A DNA stretch of 47,280 nt from positions 1 through 47,280 of the forward strand of contig DASSKL010000038.1 in the NCBI GenBank assembly GCA_035690485.1, in the 5' to 3' direction. A model generated the notes under the pieces. That model saw only the letters and a program-made list of their open reading frames with translations, was not told the origin of the DNA and made no database searches. This document shows positions 35,477 to 45,199 of the stretch, piece after piece (positions within the stretch are counted from its first letter, which is position 1; the number at the start of each line of letters is the position of its first letter). Source of the DNA: Mycobacteriales bacterium (GTDB taxonomy: Bacteria; Actinomycetota; Actinomycetes; JAFAQI01; DASSKL01). Made by a program: the position numbers and the translations under genes.

Positions 35477-36424
35477 GTGGCAGAGCCCGCGGTGACGCTG
35501 ATCACCGGCGACGAGGAGTTCCTCGCCGGCCGCGCCGTCGCCGCCCGCATCGCCGCCGCCGGTCCCGATGCCGAGGTCAGTGACCTCGCCGCGAGCGACG
35601 TGGAGCCGGGTTCGCTGGCCGAGCTGCTGTCTCCGTCGCTGTTCGGCGGTCCGCGGGTCGTGGTCATCCGTTCCACCCACGAGCTGGGCAAGGACGCCTG
35701 CGCCGCCCTCACCGCCTACGCCGGGGACCCCAGCGACGAGGTGGCCCTGGTGGTCGTACACCCCGGCGGCAGCCGCAACAAGGCCTTCGTCGACGCGCTG
35801 CGCGGGAGCGGCGCCGCGACCGTCGAGGTGGCGAAGCTGCGCTGGCCGGAGGAACGCGAGCGCTTCGTCGTCGCCGAGGTGGAGGCAGCCGGCGGGTCGA
35901 TCAGCCACGAAGCCGCCGCCGAGCTCGTCGCTGCGGTCGGCACCGAGCTGCGCGAGCTCGCGAGTGCGGCCGCCCAGCTGGTCGCCGACTGCGGTGGCAC
36001 CGTCGACGTCGACGTGGTGGCCCGCTACCACCGCGGCCGGGCCGAGGCGACCGGCTTCGTCGTCGCCGACAAGGCCGTCGAGGGCGACGCGGTCGGCGCG
36101 CTGGAGACGCTGCGCTGGGGGCTCGGGGTGGGCATGGCTCCGGTGCTCGTGACCAGTTCCCTCGCGGCCAACCTCCGGCTGGTCGCGGGCGTTGCCGCCG
36201 CCGGCCGCGCCTCACCGCAGAGCCTCGCCTCGAGCCTCGGCGCCGCTCCGTGGAAGGTGCGCAAGGCGCAGGGTTGGGCCCGCGGTTGGCGGCCCGAGGG
36301 GCTAGCCACCGCGGTGCGCGCGGTCGCCGACGCCGACGCGGCGGTCAAGGGCGGCGCCGCGGATCCGGCCTACGCGCTGGAGCGGCTGGTGCTCACCGTC
36401 GCCGGCGCACGGGGTCGCGGATGA
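35477..36424 (+). CDS. holA: DNA polymerase III delta subunit
   Basis: Clamp-loader subunit that opens the beta clamp. The product (315 residues from this start) opens with VTLITGDEEFLAGRAVAAR, the conserved HolA beginning, and has AKLRWPEERERFV and the C-terminal helical collar domain (APWKVRKAQGWARGW). GTG at 35477 is chosen because GATCCT lies seven bases upstream, like the leaderless starts elsewhere here. GTG at 35453, just after comEC, would add eight residues. The next small gene overlaps the stop. Confidence 0.9.
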   Translation: MAEPAVTLITGDEEFLAGRAVAARIAAAGPDAEVSDLAASDVEPGSLAELLSPSLFGGPRVVVIRSTHELGKDACAALTAYAGDPSDEVALVVVHPGGSRNKAFVDALRGSGAATVEVAKLRWPEERERFVVAEVEAAGGSISHEAAAELVAAVGTELRELASAAAQLVADCGGTVDVDVVARYHRGRAEATGFVVADKAVEGDAVGALETLRWGLGVGMAPVLVTSSLAANLRLVAGVAAAGRASPQSLASSLGAAPWKVRKAQGWARGWRPEGLATAVRAVADADAAVKGGAADPAYALERLVLTVAGARGRG

Positions 36425-36660
36425 GTCAGAAGCCGCCGATGTACTGGCGGGTCCTACGGCTGCGCCGCGTGCGACCCAACTCGTGGCAGCGGTTGATGCT
36501 CGTCGAGGGGTCGTTCGCCGCGGGTGTCGTGCTGGCGCTGTCCGGCGCGGCGAGCGGATGGGCCGTCGTCGTGCTGCCGTTCACCGTCGCGGTCGTCGTC
36601 AAGGGACACGACCTGCTGGCCGCACTCCTGCCGGCGCGGCAGGGTGGTGGGGAGAGCTAG
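36421..36660 (+). CDS. Small two-helix membrane protein
   Basis: A 79-residue protein of unknown function. The ATG overlaps the holA stop (ATGA). A basic N-terminus ([16 protein letters not shown]) is followed by two hydrophobic segments ([20 protein letters not shown] and [12 protein letters not shown]). It is probably an inner membrane protein with both ends in the cytoplasm. The stop codon shares a CTAG palindrome with the stop of rpsT on the other strand. Confidence 0.75.
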   Translation: MSQKPPMYWRVLRLRRVRPNSWQRLMLVEGSFAAGVVLALSGAASGWAVVVLPFTVAVVVKGHDLLAALLPARQGGGES

Positions 36661-36917
36661 AGCGACGCGGCGCGCTTGGCGAGCGCCGACTTGCGGTTGG
36701 CGGCTTGATTCTTGTGGATGACGCCCTTGCTCGCGGCCTTGTCGAGCTCGCGGACGGCCGTCTTCAGGCGCTCGGTCGCCGTGGCGCTGTCGCCGGCATC
36801 GGCGGCCTCGTGGAACCGGCGGACGTAGGTCTTGACCTCGGACTTCACGGCCTTGTTGCGCTGCCGGCGCTGCTCGTTCTGCCGGTTGCGCTTGATCTGC
36901 GACTTGATGTTGGCCAC
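36657..36917 (-). CDS. rpsT: 30S ribosomal protein S20
   Basis: Small-subunit protein binding 16S rRNA. The 86 residues begin [15 protein letters not shown], with GTG as the first codon, and are rich in Lys and Arg in long helices ([33 protein letters not shown]). GTG at 36917 is the family start and has GAGGG upstream. Its own promoter lies at 36987-37016. It is convergent with holA and the small membrane gene. Confidence 0.97.
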   Translation of the reverse strand: MANIKSQIKRNRQNEQRRQRNKAVKSEVKTYVRRFHEAADAGDSATATERLKTAVRELDKAASKGVIHKNQAANRKSALAKRAASL

Positions 36918-36986
36918 GCGGAAACCCTCGGTATTCGTCGGATGAGTGGAAAGCACAGCGTGCACGATGCGCACGACACCGCGACG

Positions 36987-37016
36987 AGGATATCAGCGGC
37001 CGGGCCGGGCGACCAA
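36987..37016 (-). promoter_or_regulatory. Promoter of rpsT
   Basis: On the minus strand TTGGTC (37016-37011) and TATCCT (36992-36987) are 18 bases apart. The transcript would start near 36980, with a leader of about 60 bases. The -35 box lies just past the stop of the upstream kinase gene. Confidence 0.6.
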
Positions 37017-37018
37017 GG

Positions 37019-37975
37019 TCACCGCCAGCCGGTGCGCTCCGCCAACCACGCCCTCGTGATCTCGGCCTGCGCCGCTTGAAATGCTCGCACGGTCGGCAGA
37101 CCGGCAGGCGCCGGCAGCAACGACTGCCGGGTCAGATAGCCCGCGATCGCCGCGACGTAAGCCGTGATCGCCGCCGGATCGGCGGTCCGGGCCGCCGCAC
37201 TGCGCCCGAGCAGCTCCTCCGGCGGCGGGCCACCCTGCATCGCGACGCTCGGCGCGAACAGTGCCACGTCGATCCAGGCAGCCCCGACCGATGCGGCCGG
37301 CCAGTCGACCAGCCACACCCGCTCGCCGTCGAGCAGCAGGTTGTCGGCGCGGACGTCGTGGTGCAGCAGCGTGGTGCCGGCCGCAGCTGCCTCCCAGCCC
37401 GCCTCCAGCTCGGCGAGCGCGTCGAGATGGCGGCGCGACCAGTCGTCGAGACCGGCGGGTACGCCGCCTGCGGCCAACCGCCGCCAGCCGCTGAACGCCC
37501 GGCCCATCCGCTCTGCCAGCTCCGGAGCCTGCCGCCACGGCGACGGGGTCAGGTCGTCAGTCAGCCGGGCCAGCATCCGGAGCACCCGGTCCAGGTCACC
37601 CGCTGACCACGGCAGGCGCGGCTGCTCGCCGGCGACCGCCTCGAAGGCGAGGGCGACCCAGGTCCCGTCGTCGTAGACGCCGAGCAGGCGTGGCGCGGGC
37701 ACCGACGCCGGCAGCGCGGCGGCGGCCAACGCCTCGCGGCGATGCATCTCCGGGCTGACCGGGTTCGCGTCGCCCGACACCGCCTTGACGAACGCCGTCC
37801 GGCCGTCCGCGCACGCCACCACCGCGGCGACGCCGGGGGAGAACCCGCCGGCCCGCGTGCCGGCCGACACCACCGGTGACCCGAGCAGCTCGTCGACCCA
37901 GTCGTGGACCACCGGCGGCAGCGCGGAGTAGGGCGTGCGCACGCCCTCACCGGGTGGTCCGACTGTCGACACCAT
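37019..37975 (-). CDS. APH-fold phosphotransferase family protein
   Basis: A 318-residue kinase-like protein of the aminoglycoside phosphotransferase family. The N-lobe reads [24 protein letters not shown], the catalytic loop is HHDVRADN and the metal site lies in [10 protein letters not shown]. The substrate is unknown; the family includes antibiotic, choline and fructosamine kinases. It is not close to the APH-like gene at 16917. ATG at 37975 is chosen because an earlier in-frame ATG would run into lepA. GATGCT six bases upstream could be a -10 box. Confidence 0.82.
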   Translation of the reverse strand: MVSTVGPPGEGVRTPYSALPPVVHDWVDELLGSPVVSAGTRAGGFSPGVAAVVACADGRTAFVKAVSGDANPVSPEMHRREALAAAALPASVPAPRLLGVYDDGTWVALAFEAVAGEQPRLPWSAGDLDRVLRMLARLTDDLTPSPWRQAPELAERMGRAFSGWRRLAAGGVPAGLDDWSRRHLDALAELEAGWEAAAAGTTLLHHDVRADNLLLDGERVWLVDWPAASVGAAWIDVALFAPSVAMQGGPPPEELLGRSAAARTADPAAITAYVAAIAGYLTRQSLLPAPAGLPTVRAFQAAQAEITRAWLAERTGWR

Positions 37976-38048
37976 CCGTCGAGCATCGGCGATCACGACG
38001 ATCAGCGGCAACCGGATTGCCCGAACCGCGTGGGACCATGGGCGGGTC

Positions 38049-39877
<1,829 letters not shown>

Positions 39878-39881
<4 letters not shown>

Positions 39882-40318
39882 GCGAGAGCGACCTCGTCGA
39901 GGCGGCCCGCGAGCTCGCCCGCGAACGGTTCGTGGCCGGCTGGCACTCGGTCGCCGCTGCCCTGCGTACGACGAGCGGGCGGGTCTTCACCGCGATCCAT
40001 CTCGACGCCAACGTCGGCCGGGTCTCGGTGTGCGCGGAGGCCATCGCGCTGGGCATGGCGGTGGCCGCGGGGGAACGCGACTACGAGGCCATCGTCGCGG
40101 TCCGCCACCCCAAGCCGCACGAGCCCGACCAGACCATCCAGATCGTCTCGCCCTGCGGCATGTGCCGGGAGATGCTCACCGACTACGCGCCCGACATCGT
40201 CGTGCTGCTGCCCGACGGCGACGGCGGCATCGCCCGGGCCACCGCGAAGGACCTGCTGCCGGTGAAGTACCGCCGCGACGCGGGCGCCGCCGCGGTCGCC
40301 CCGCCCTCGGCCACCTGA
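39878..40318 (+). CDS. Cytidine/blasticidin-S deaminase-like protein
   Basis: A 146-residue zinc deaminase fold protein. The zinc site is Cys52-Ala-Glu54 in SVCAEAIAL and Cys93/Cys96 in PCGMCREML, the usual CAE and PCxxC set with Glu as proton shuttle. It resembles cytidine deaminase and blasticidin-S deaminase; the real substrate is unknown. The GTG start overlaps the lepA stop (GTGA), so it is translated with lepA. The C-terminus is Ala-rich. Confidence 0.82.
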
Positions 40319-40320
40319 CC

Positions 40321-40326
40321 GACACT
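40321..40326 (+). promoter_or_regulatory. -10-like box before hemW
   Basis: GACACT lies six bases before the hemW GTG at 40333 and just after the stop of the deaminase-like gene. It suggests a leaderless hemW message in addition to read-through. Confidence 0.35.
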
Positions 40327-40332
40327 GGACGG

Positions 40333-41553
40333 GTGCCTTCGACGTTGCCCGACGGCGAGCCGGCGCCACTGGACGGCGCGCTCCCCGACGCCGCGCTCGC
40401 GGCGGCCGGCCGCCAGCCGTTCGGCGTCTACGTGCACGTGCCCTTCTGCGCGACCCGGTGCGGCTACTGCGACTTCAACACCTACACGGCCGCGGAGCTC
40501 GGCGGTGGCGTCTCGACCGACACCTACGCCGACATCGCGGTCGCCGAGATCCGCCTGGCGCGCCGCGCGCTCGGTGCGGCGGAAATGCCTGCCCGGACGG
40601 TGTTCTTCGGCGGCGGTACGCCGACGCTGCTCGCGCCCGCAGACATCGGCCGGCTGTTGCGTGCGGTCGCTGACGAGTTCGGGCTCGCCGCCGACGCAGA
40701 GGTGACGGTGGAGGCCAACCCGGAGTCGGTCGATGCGCGCTACCTCGCCGACCTGCGGGCGGCCGGCGCGAACCGGCTCAGCCTCGGCATGCAGTCGGCG
40801 CGCGCGCACGTGCTCGCGACCCTGGACCGCCGGCACACGCCGGGTCGCCCGCAGCAGTGCGTCGCCGACGCCCGGGCCGCCGGTTTCGCCCAGGTGAGCC
40901 TGGACCTCATCTACGGCACGCCGGGGGAGAGCGACGACGACTGGCGCGCGAGCCTCGACGCGGCACTGGGCTGTGAGGTGGATCACGTGTCGGCGTACGC
41001 CCTGATCGTCGAGGACGGCACGCGCCTCGCCGCCGATGTCCGCCGCGGCCGGCTGCCGGCGCCGGACGACGACGTGCTGGCCGATCGCTATCTCCTCGCC
41101 GACGAGGTCCTCAGCTCCGCGGGACTGCGCTGGTACGAGATCTCCAACTGGGCCCGCACGCCTGCGGCGAGGTCGCGGCACAACCTGGCCTACTGGTGCT
41201 CCCACGACTGGTGGGGGATCGGACCCGGAGCGCACAGCCACGTCGCGGGTGTCCGCTGGTGGAACGTCAAGCACCCGTCGGCCTACGCCGAGCGCCTCGC
41301 CGCCGGCCGCAGCCCGGCGCACGCCAGGGAGCTGCTGGACGACGAGACCCGGCGCTGGGAACGCGTGCTGCTCGGCGTCCGCCTGGTCGAGGGCGTGTCC
41401 CTCTCGGAGCTGACCGCGTCGGGGCGGCGGGCGGCGGAGCGCGCGGCGGGCGAGGGGCTGCTGGATCCGGCGTCGTACGCCGAAGGCCGAGCAGCGCTCA
41501 CGCTGCGTGGGCGGCTGCTGGGTGACGCCGTTGCCCGTGACCTCCTCGACTGA
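40333..41553 (+). CDS. hemW: HemW, radical-SAM heme chaperone
   Basis: Binds heme and hands it to respiratory enzymes; often misnamed coproporphyrinogen oxidase. The 406 residues have the radical-SAM cluster Cys39, Cys43 and Cys46 in PFCATRCGYCDF (CxxxCxxC, with the HemW-type Phe after CD). FFGGGTPTLL, VTVEANPE and RLSLGMQS are the radical-SAM barrel blocks. True HemN has a different Cys spacing and extra N-terminal region. The start is GTG at 40333. lepA and hemW are neighbours in many Actinobacteria. Confidence 0.94.
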   Translation: MPSTLPDGEPAPLDGALPDAALAAAGRQPFGVYVHVPFCATRCGYCDFNTYTAAELGGGVSTDTYADIAVAEIRLARRALGAAEMPARTVFFGGGTPTLLAPADIGRLLRAVADEFGLAADAEVTVEANPESVDARYLADLRAAGANRLSLGMQSARAHVLATLDRRHTPGRPQQCVADARAAGFAQVSLDLIYGTPGESDDDWRASLDAALGCEVDHVSAYALIVEDGTRLAADVRRGRLPAPDDDVLADRYLLADEVLSSAGLRWYEISNWARTPAARSRHNLAYWCSHDWWGIGPGAHSHVAGVRWWNVKHPSAYAERLAAGRSPAHARELLDDETRRWERVLLGVRLVEGVSLSELTASGRRAAERAAGEGLLDPASYAEGRAALTLRGRLLGDAVARDLLD

Positions 41554-41902
41554 CCGCTTTGCCCCGCCCCAGTAACTCTTTTTGACCGGCACCCGCGACC
41601 TTTTGCCGCCGAATCGGTTACTGAGAGCAGCAGGAATCGGCGGGGTGACCGTCGAAATACCAGGGTGAACGAGGCGAGGCAGCGCCCCAGGCGCACAGGT
41701 GTGACCCAGAGCACCACGGATCGTGACGAAAGATCGCGGCCGGGGTGTGTAGTTCGGGAGAAATCGGATAATTGAAGAGCGGATCGCAGCGCAACGTGAT
41801 GGCAGCGCAGGCTACCGATCGACCAGCCGGTTGTGAGGTCCTCGTCCCCCGCCGACTAGGCCACGCGCTCGATCCTGTCTCGACGAGGGAGGAGACCCCA
41901 GC
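41554..41902 (+). other. 349-base leader region of the LPFTG protein gene
   Basis: No gene is seen. CAGTAAC (41570-41576) and GTTACTG (41617-41623) are a 7-bp inverted pair 40 bases apart. GATAAT (41767-41772) is the best -10 candidate but has no clear -35. AGGGAGGAG ends about ten bases before the ATG at 41903. The region is less GC-rich than its neighbours. I could not match a known riboswitch. Confidence 0.45.
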
Positions 41903-43048
41903 ATGAGGAAAGCAGTGATCCTGGCCATGTCGGCCCCGCTCATCATCGGGCCGGCGTCGGCGGCACTGGCTGCCGTCGGGGGCACCGCCCCCGCAGCGCC
42001 GACGTCGCCGACCAATTCGCTCCAGCAGGCGGTCCAGCCGGCCGGCTCCACGGGCAGCACCGCGCCCAGCAGCACCACGAGCCAGCAGACCACGCAGAAC
42101 ACGACCACGCCGGCGCCGCCCGCGAGCTCCGAGGCCAAGCCGCTCGACGTGGCCGGCATCGTCTCGATCGGCCACACCAAGGCCGGCGCCGGCCCCAATG
42201 GCTCCAGCGCCACCGGCAACGCGATCGAGCTCGGCGGCCAGGTCGTCTCGGGCGGCACCGCCACGAGCGGCGGCAAGCAGGGCAGTGGTTCGCTCTTCGA
42301 CTCGAGCACCACGCCGCTCGCGCCGCTCGGCCTGATCCAGATCGCGCCGTGGACCGCGTCGGCCACGCAGACCGGCGACTCGAGCAGCGCCGACGCCACC
42401 GCATCGCTGGCGCACGTCGTTCTCGGTGGCGGGCAGGCGCCCGGCTTCGTCGACCTGCTGCTGTTCGGTTCGGAGTCGAAGGCCGCCTACAGCCCGGCCG
42501 AGGCGACGTCCAGTTCGGTGAGCGACGGCGTGCTGCTGCAGGTCGGCCAGACCGGTCAGCCGCCGGCTCTCACGGTGGACCTGCTGCACGCGGAGACCTC
42601 CTCCGACAAGAAGGGGAGCTCCTACCTCGCCTCGATCAACGGCAACGAGATCGGCAGCAGCGACCAGGTCAACGGCGCGTGCCAGATCCCGATCCCGTCG
42701 CTGCTCACCATCAACTGCCTGACGGCGACCGGCGGCACTGCCGGCCAGCTGGCCTCCTCGGCGGTAGGCACGGTCGACTTCGTGCCGAGCCAGCTGCCCG
42801 ACGCCACGGTCAGCGGCACGACCAGCCAGGCCAACACGGTCGCGGCGGTCACGCCGGCCGTGAGCGGTGAGGGGGTCGGCGCCGGCAGCAACGGTGGCAC
42901 CTCGGTCGAGGGCAACAAGACGGTGGCCGGCAGCGGCCTGCCGTTCACCGGCCTCAACGCCGGTGAGCTGGCCGCCCTGGGCGGCGCGCTTGCCGCGGGC
43001 GGCATGGTGGCCCTGAGCCTGGGCCGTCGCCGCCGCACGCAGGGCTGA
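41903..43048 (+). CDS. Secreted cell-wall protein with LPFTG sorting signal
   Basis: A 381-residue surface protein. Residues 1-23 form a signal peptide (MRKAVILAMSAPLIIGPASA). A Ser/Thr/Pro/Gln-rich stretch (about 28-80) follows, then a Gly/Ser/Thr-rich body with two Cys (VNGACQIPIPSLLTINC), perhaps a disulfide loop. The C-terminus is LPFTG (346-350), a hydrophobic helix and RRRR, the standard sortase anchor. No sortase is in the window. AGGGAGGAG precedes the ATG. I do not recognise the body; the lack of large aromatic content suggests a stalk or matrix protein. Confidence 0.85.
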   Translation: MRKAVILAMSAPLIIGPASAALAAVGGTAPAAPTSPTNSLQQAVQPAGSTGSTAPSSTTSQQTTQNTTTPAPPASSEAKPLDVAGIVSIGHTKAGAGPNGSSATGNAIELGGQVVSGGTATSGGKQGSGSLFDSSTTPLAPLGLIQIAPWTASATQTGDSSSADATASLAHVVLGGGQAPGFVDLLLFGSESKAAYSPAEATSSSVSDGVLLQVGQTGQPPALTVDLLHAETSSDKKGSSYLASINGNEIGSSDQVNGACQIPIPSLLTINCLTATGGTAGQLASSAVGTVDFVPSQLPDATVSGTTSQANTVAAVTPAVSGEGVGAGSNGGTSVEGNKTVAGSGLPFTGLNAGELAALGGALAAGGMVALSLGRRRRTQG

Positions 43049-43072
43049 TCTCAACCGGCAGCTAGACCGTAA

Positions 43073-43108
43073 GGACGGGTCCGTGACCTTCGGGTCGCGG
43101 GCCCGTTC
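43073..43108. terminator. Strong 16-bp hairpin with UUCG loop (bidirectional)
   Basis: Arms 43073-43088 and 43093-43108 pair over 16 positions, allowing G-T wobbles, around the extra-stable C(TTCG)G tetraloop. It sits in the 79-base gap between the convergent LPFTG and epoxide hydrolase genes, so it can end both transcripts. Confidence 0.8.
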
Positions 43109-43127
43109 TGCGTCCGCCGGCGCGGTC

Positions 43128-44063
43128 TTACAGGCCGGCGAGGAACCGCAGCAGCGCGGCGTTGACCTCGCGGGCTCGCTCCTGCTGCGTCCAGTGACCG
43201 CAGCCGTCGAACACCAGCGTCTCCCGCAGGTTCGGCACGAACAGCTGCAGGTTGTCGATGACGTTCTTCATGCCGGGAAAGGCGACTACGACGTCCTTGT
43301 CGCCCGCGCAGTACAGCGCCGGCGGCTGCACGACCGCGCCCTTCCACGCCCCGGTCAGGGCCCAGTTGCGGTCGATGTTGCGGTACCAGTTGAGGCCGCC
43401 GGTGAAGCCGGTGCGGCTGAACTCCCCGACGTAGAAGGCGATGTCGTCCTCGGTCAGCCAGTCGGGCAGCTGCGGCGGCACGTCGGCCTTGCGCAGGAAG
43501 CCGCCTCCCGCGGGGACGACCGGGTTGGCCCCGCCGTACAGCACCATCCGCAACGTCGTGTCGACGTCGGCCTCGAACTCCTTCTCCGCGACACCCGGCT
43601 CCTGGAAGTAGATCTGGTAGAAGCCGTCGCCGGTCTGCGCCCGGATCGACTCCAGCGGGGCAGTCGAGCCGCGCGGGGTGTAAGGCACCGACAACCCGAC
43701 CACGCCGCGGACCAGGTCGGGCCGCATCAGGGCGGTCTGCCAGGCGACGGGTGCGCCCCAGTCGTGACCGACGACCACGGCCGAGCTCTCGCCCAGCGCG
43801 TGGATCAGGCCGACGACGTCACCGACGAGGTGGTGAATCGTGTAGTCGTCGATGCGTTCCGGCTTGTCGGTCTGCCCGTAGCCCCGCTGGTCGGGCGCCA
43901 CCACGTGGTAGCCGGCGTCGGCGAGGGCGGCGATCTGGTGGCGCCAGGAGTACCACGACTCCGGCCAGCCGTGCAGCAGCAGCACGAGCGGTCCTTCGCC
44001 GCGTTCGGCAACGTGCATCCGGATGCCGTTGGTCTCGACGAACCGGTGCGCTACGTCGACCAT
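43128..44063 (-). CDS. Epoxide hydrolase (alpha/beta hydrolase fold)
   Basis: A 311-residue hydrolase that opens epoxides with water. The oxyanion motif HGWPESWYSW (31-40), the nucleophile in GHDWGAP (Asp101) and the final His in FDGCGHWTQQE match soluble epoxide hydrolases. The lid has tyrosines (QIYFQEPG, NWYRNID) that activate the epoxide. Mycobacterial EphA/EphB are the nearest type. ATG at 44063 follows GGGAGG. It is divergent from hrcA with 93 bases between starts. Confidence 0.9.
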   Translation of the reverse strand: MVDVAHRFVETNGIRMHVAERGEGPLVLLLHGWPESWYSWRHQIAALADAGYHVVAPDQRGYGQTDKPERIDDYTIHHLVGDVVGLIHALGESSAVVVGHDWGAPVAWQTALMRPDLVRGVVGLSVPYTPRGSTAPLESIRAQTGDGFYQIYFQEPGVAEKEFEADVDTTLRMVLYGGANPVVPAGGGFLRKADVPPQLPDWLTEDDIAFYVGEFSRTGFTGGLNWYRNIDRNWALTGAWKGAVVQPPALYCAGDKDVVVAFPGMKNVIDNLQLFVPNLRETLVFDGCGHWTQQERAREVNAALLRFLAGL

Positions 44064-44113
44064 CAGGTCCTCCCTTGCCGGTGCGGTCCCGGGACGATAT
44101 CGCCCCGCGCCGC

Positions 44114-44119
44114 TACACT
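44114..44119 (+). promoter_or_regulatory. -10 box of the hrcA promoter
   Basis: TACACT overlaps the first bases of the CIRCE operator, so HrcA bound there would block polymerase. No clear -35 is seen at the usual distance. Confidence 0.5.
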
Positions 44120-44144
44120 GGCACTCTGGTAGAGAGAGTGCCAG
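44118..44144. promoter_or_regulatory. CIRCE operator (HrcA-binding site)
   Basis: CTGGCACTC and GAGTGCCAG are perfect 9-bp arms separated by nine bases, the known CIRCE layout (consensus arm TTAGCACTC). It lies between the -10 box and the hrcA start and shares its last two bases with the AGGAGG ribosome binding site. HrcA therefore represses its own operon. Confidence 0.92.
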
Positions 44145-44156
44145 GAGGTGGACGCC

Positions 44157-45176
44157 GTGCTCGACGATCGCAAGCTCGACGTCCTCCGTGCCATCGTCGA
44201 GGACTACGTCTCGACGCAGGAGCCGGTCGGTTCCAAGGCACTGGTCGAGCGGCACAGCCTCGGAGTCTCGCCGGCAACGATCCGTAACGACATGGCCGCC
44301 CTCGAGGACGAGGGCTACATCGCGCAGCCGCACACCAGCGCGGGGCGGATCCCCACCGACAAGGGCTACCGGCTGTTCGTCGACCGGCTGTCCACGGTCA
44401 AGCCCCTGTCGCACGCCGAGCGCCGGGCGATCGAGCGCTTCCTCGACGGGGCCGTCGACCTCGACGACGTCGTACGCCGCACCGTGCGCCTGCTCGCCCA
44501 GCTGACCCGCCAGGTTGCGGTCGTGCAGTACCCCTCGCTGTCGCGGTCCTCGGTGCGCCACGTCGAGGTGGTGTCGCTGTCGTCGACGCGGCTGCTGCTG
44601 GTGCTCATCACCGACACCGGTCGGGTGGAGCAGCGCATGGTCGACCTGCCGGCCGCGCTGAGCGCCGACGAGCTGCACGACCTGCGCACGGCGGTCAACA
44701 GCCGGGTTGCCGGCAGCCTGCTCACCGAGGCGCCACCGCGGCTGGCCGACCTGCCCGACGCGTGTCCCGCGGAGCTGCAGGCCGTCTACGCCGCCGTCTC
44801 GTCGGTCATCCTCGAGACCCTCGTGGAGAAGCCGGAGGAGCGGGTCGTCCTCGCCGGCACCGCCAACCTGACTCGCTCGGTGACCGACTTCGCCGACTCG
44901 CTGCGTCCCGTCCTCGAGGCGCTCGAGGAGAACGTCGTGCTGCTGCGTCTGCTCGGTGAGGCCACCGACCCGTCGGCCATCAACGTGAGCATCGGCGGGG
45001 AGAACGCCTACGAGGGGCTGCGCTCGGCGGCGGTGGTGTCGACGGCATACGGCAGCGGGGAGCGGGCACTGGCGGGGTTGGGGGTGCTCGGCCCGACCCG
45101 CATGGACTACCCGGGCACCATGGGTGCGGTCCGAGCCGTCGCCCGTTACGTCGGCCAGATCCTGGCCGAGGGCTGA
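44157..45176 (+). CDS. hrcA: Heat-inducible transcription repressor HrcA
   Basis: Represses heat-shock genes through CIRCE. The 339 residues have an N-terminal winged helix ([23 protein letters not shown] and [30 protein letters not shown]), a central GAF-like domain and the C-terminal [23 protein letters not shown] block. GTG at 44157 is chosen because AGGAGG (44143-44148) lies eight bases upstream. An in-frame GTG at 44148 would begin on the ribosome binding site. It is the first gene of the hrcA-dnaJ-rsmE operon. Confidence 0.96.
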   Translation: MLDDRKLDVLRAIVEDYVSTQEPVGSKALVERHSLGVSPATIRNDMAALEDEGYIAQPHTSAGRIPTDKGYRLFVDRLSTVKPLSHAERRAIERFLDGAVDLDDVVRRTVRLLAQLTRQVAVVQYPSLSRSSVRHVEVVSLSSTRLLLVLITDTGRVEQRMVDLPAALSADELHDLRTAVNSRVAGSLLTEAPPRLADLPDACPAELQAVYAAVSSVILETLVEKPEERVVLAGTANLTRSVTDFADSLRPVLEALEENVVLLRLLGEATDPSAINVSIGGENAYEGLRSAAVVSTAYGSGERALAGLGVLGPTRMDYPGTMGAVRAVARYVGQILAEG

Positions 45177-45199
45177 ACCACTATCCGATCAGAGGTCTG

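Noticed and set aside
41554-41902. c-di-AMP (ydaO-type) riboswitch before a cell-wall protein
   Set aside because: Such riboswitches occur before cell-wall genes in Actinobacteria, but I could not find the conserved core in this leader. A covariance search would settle it.
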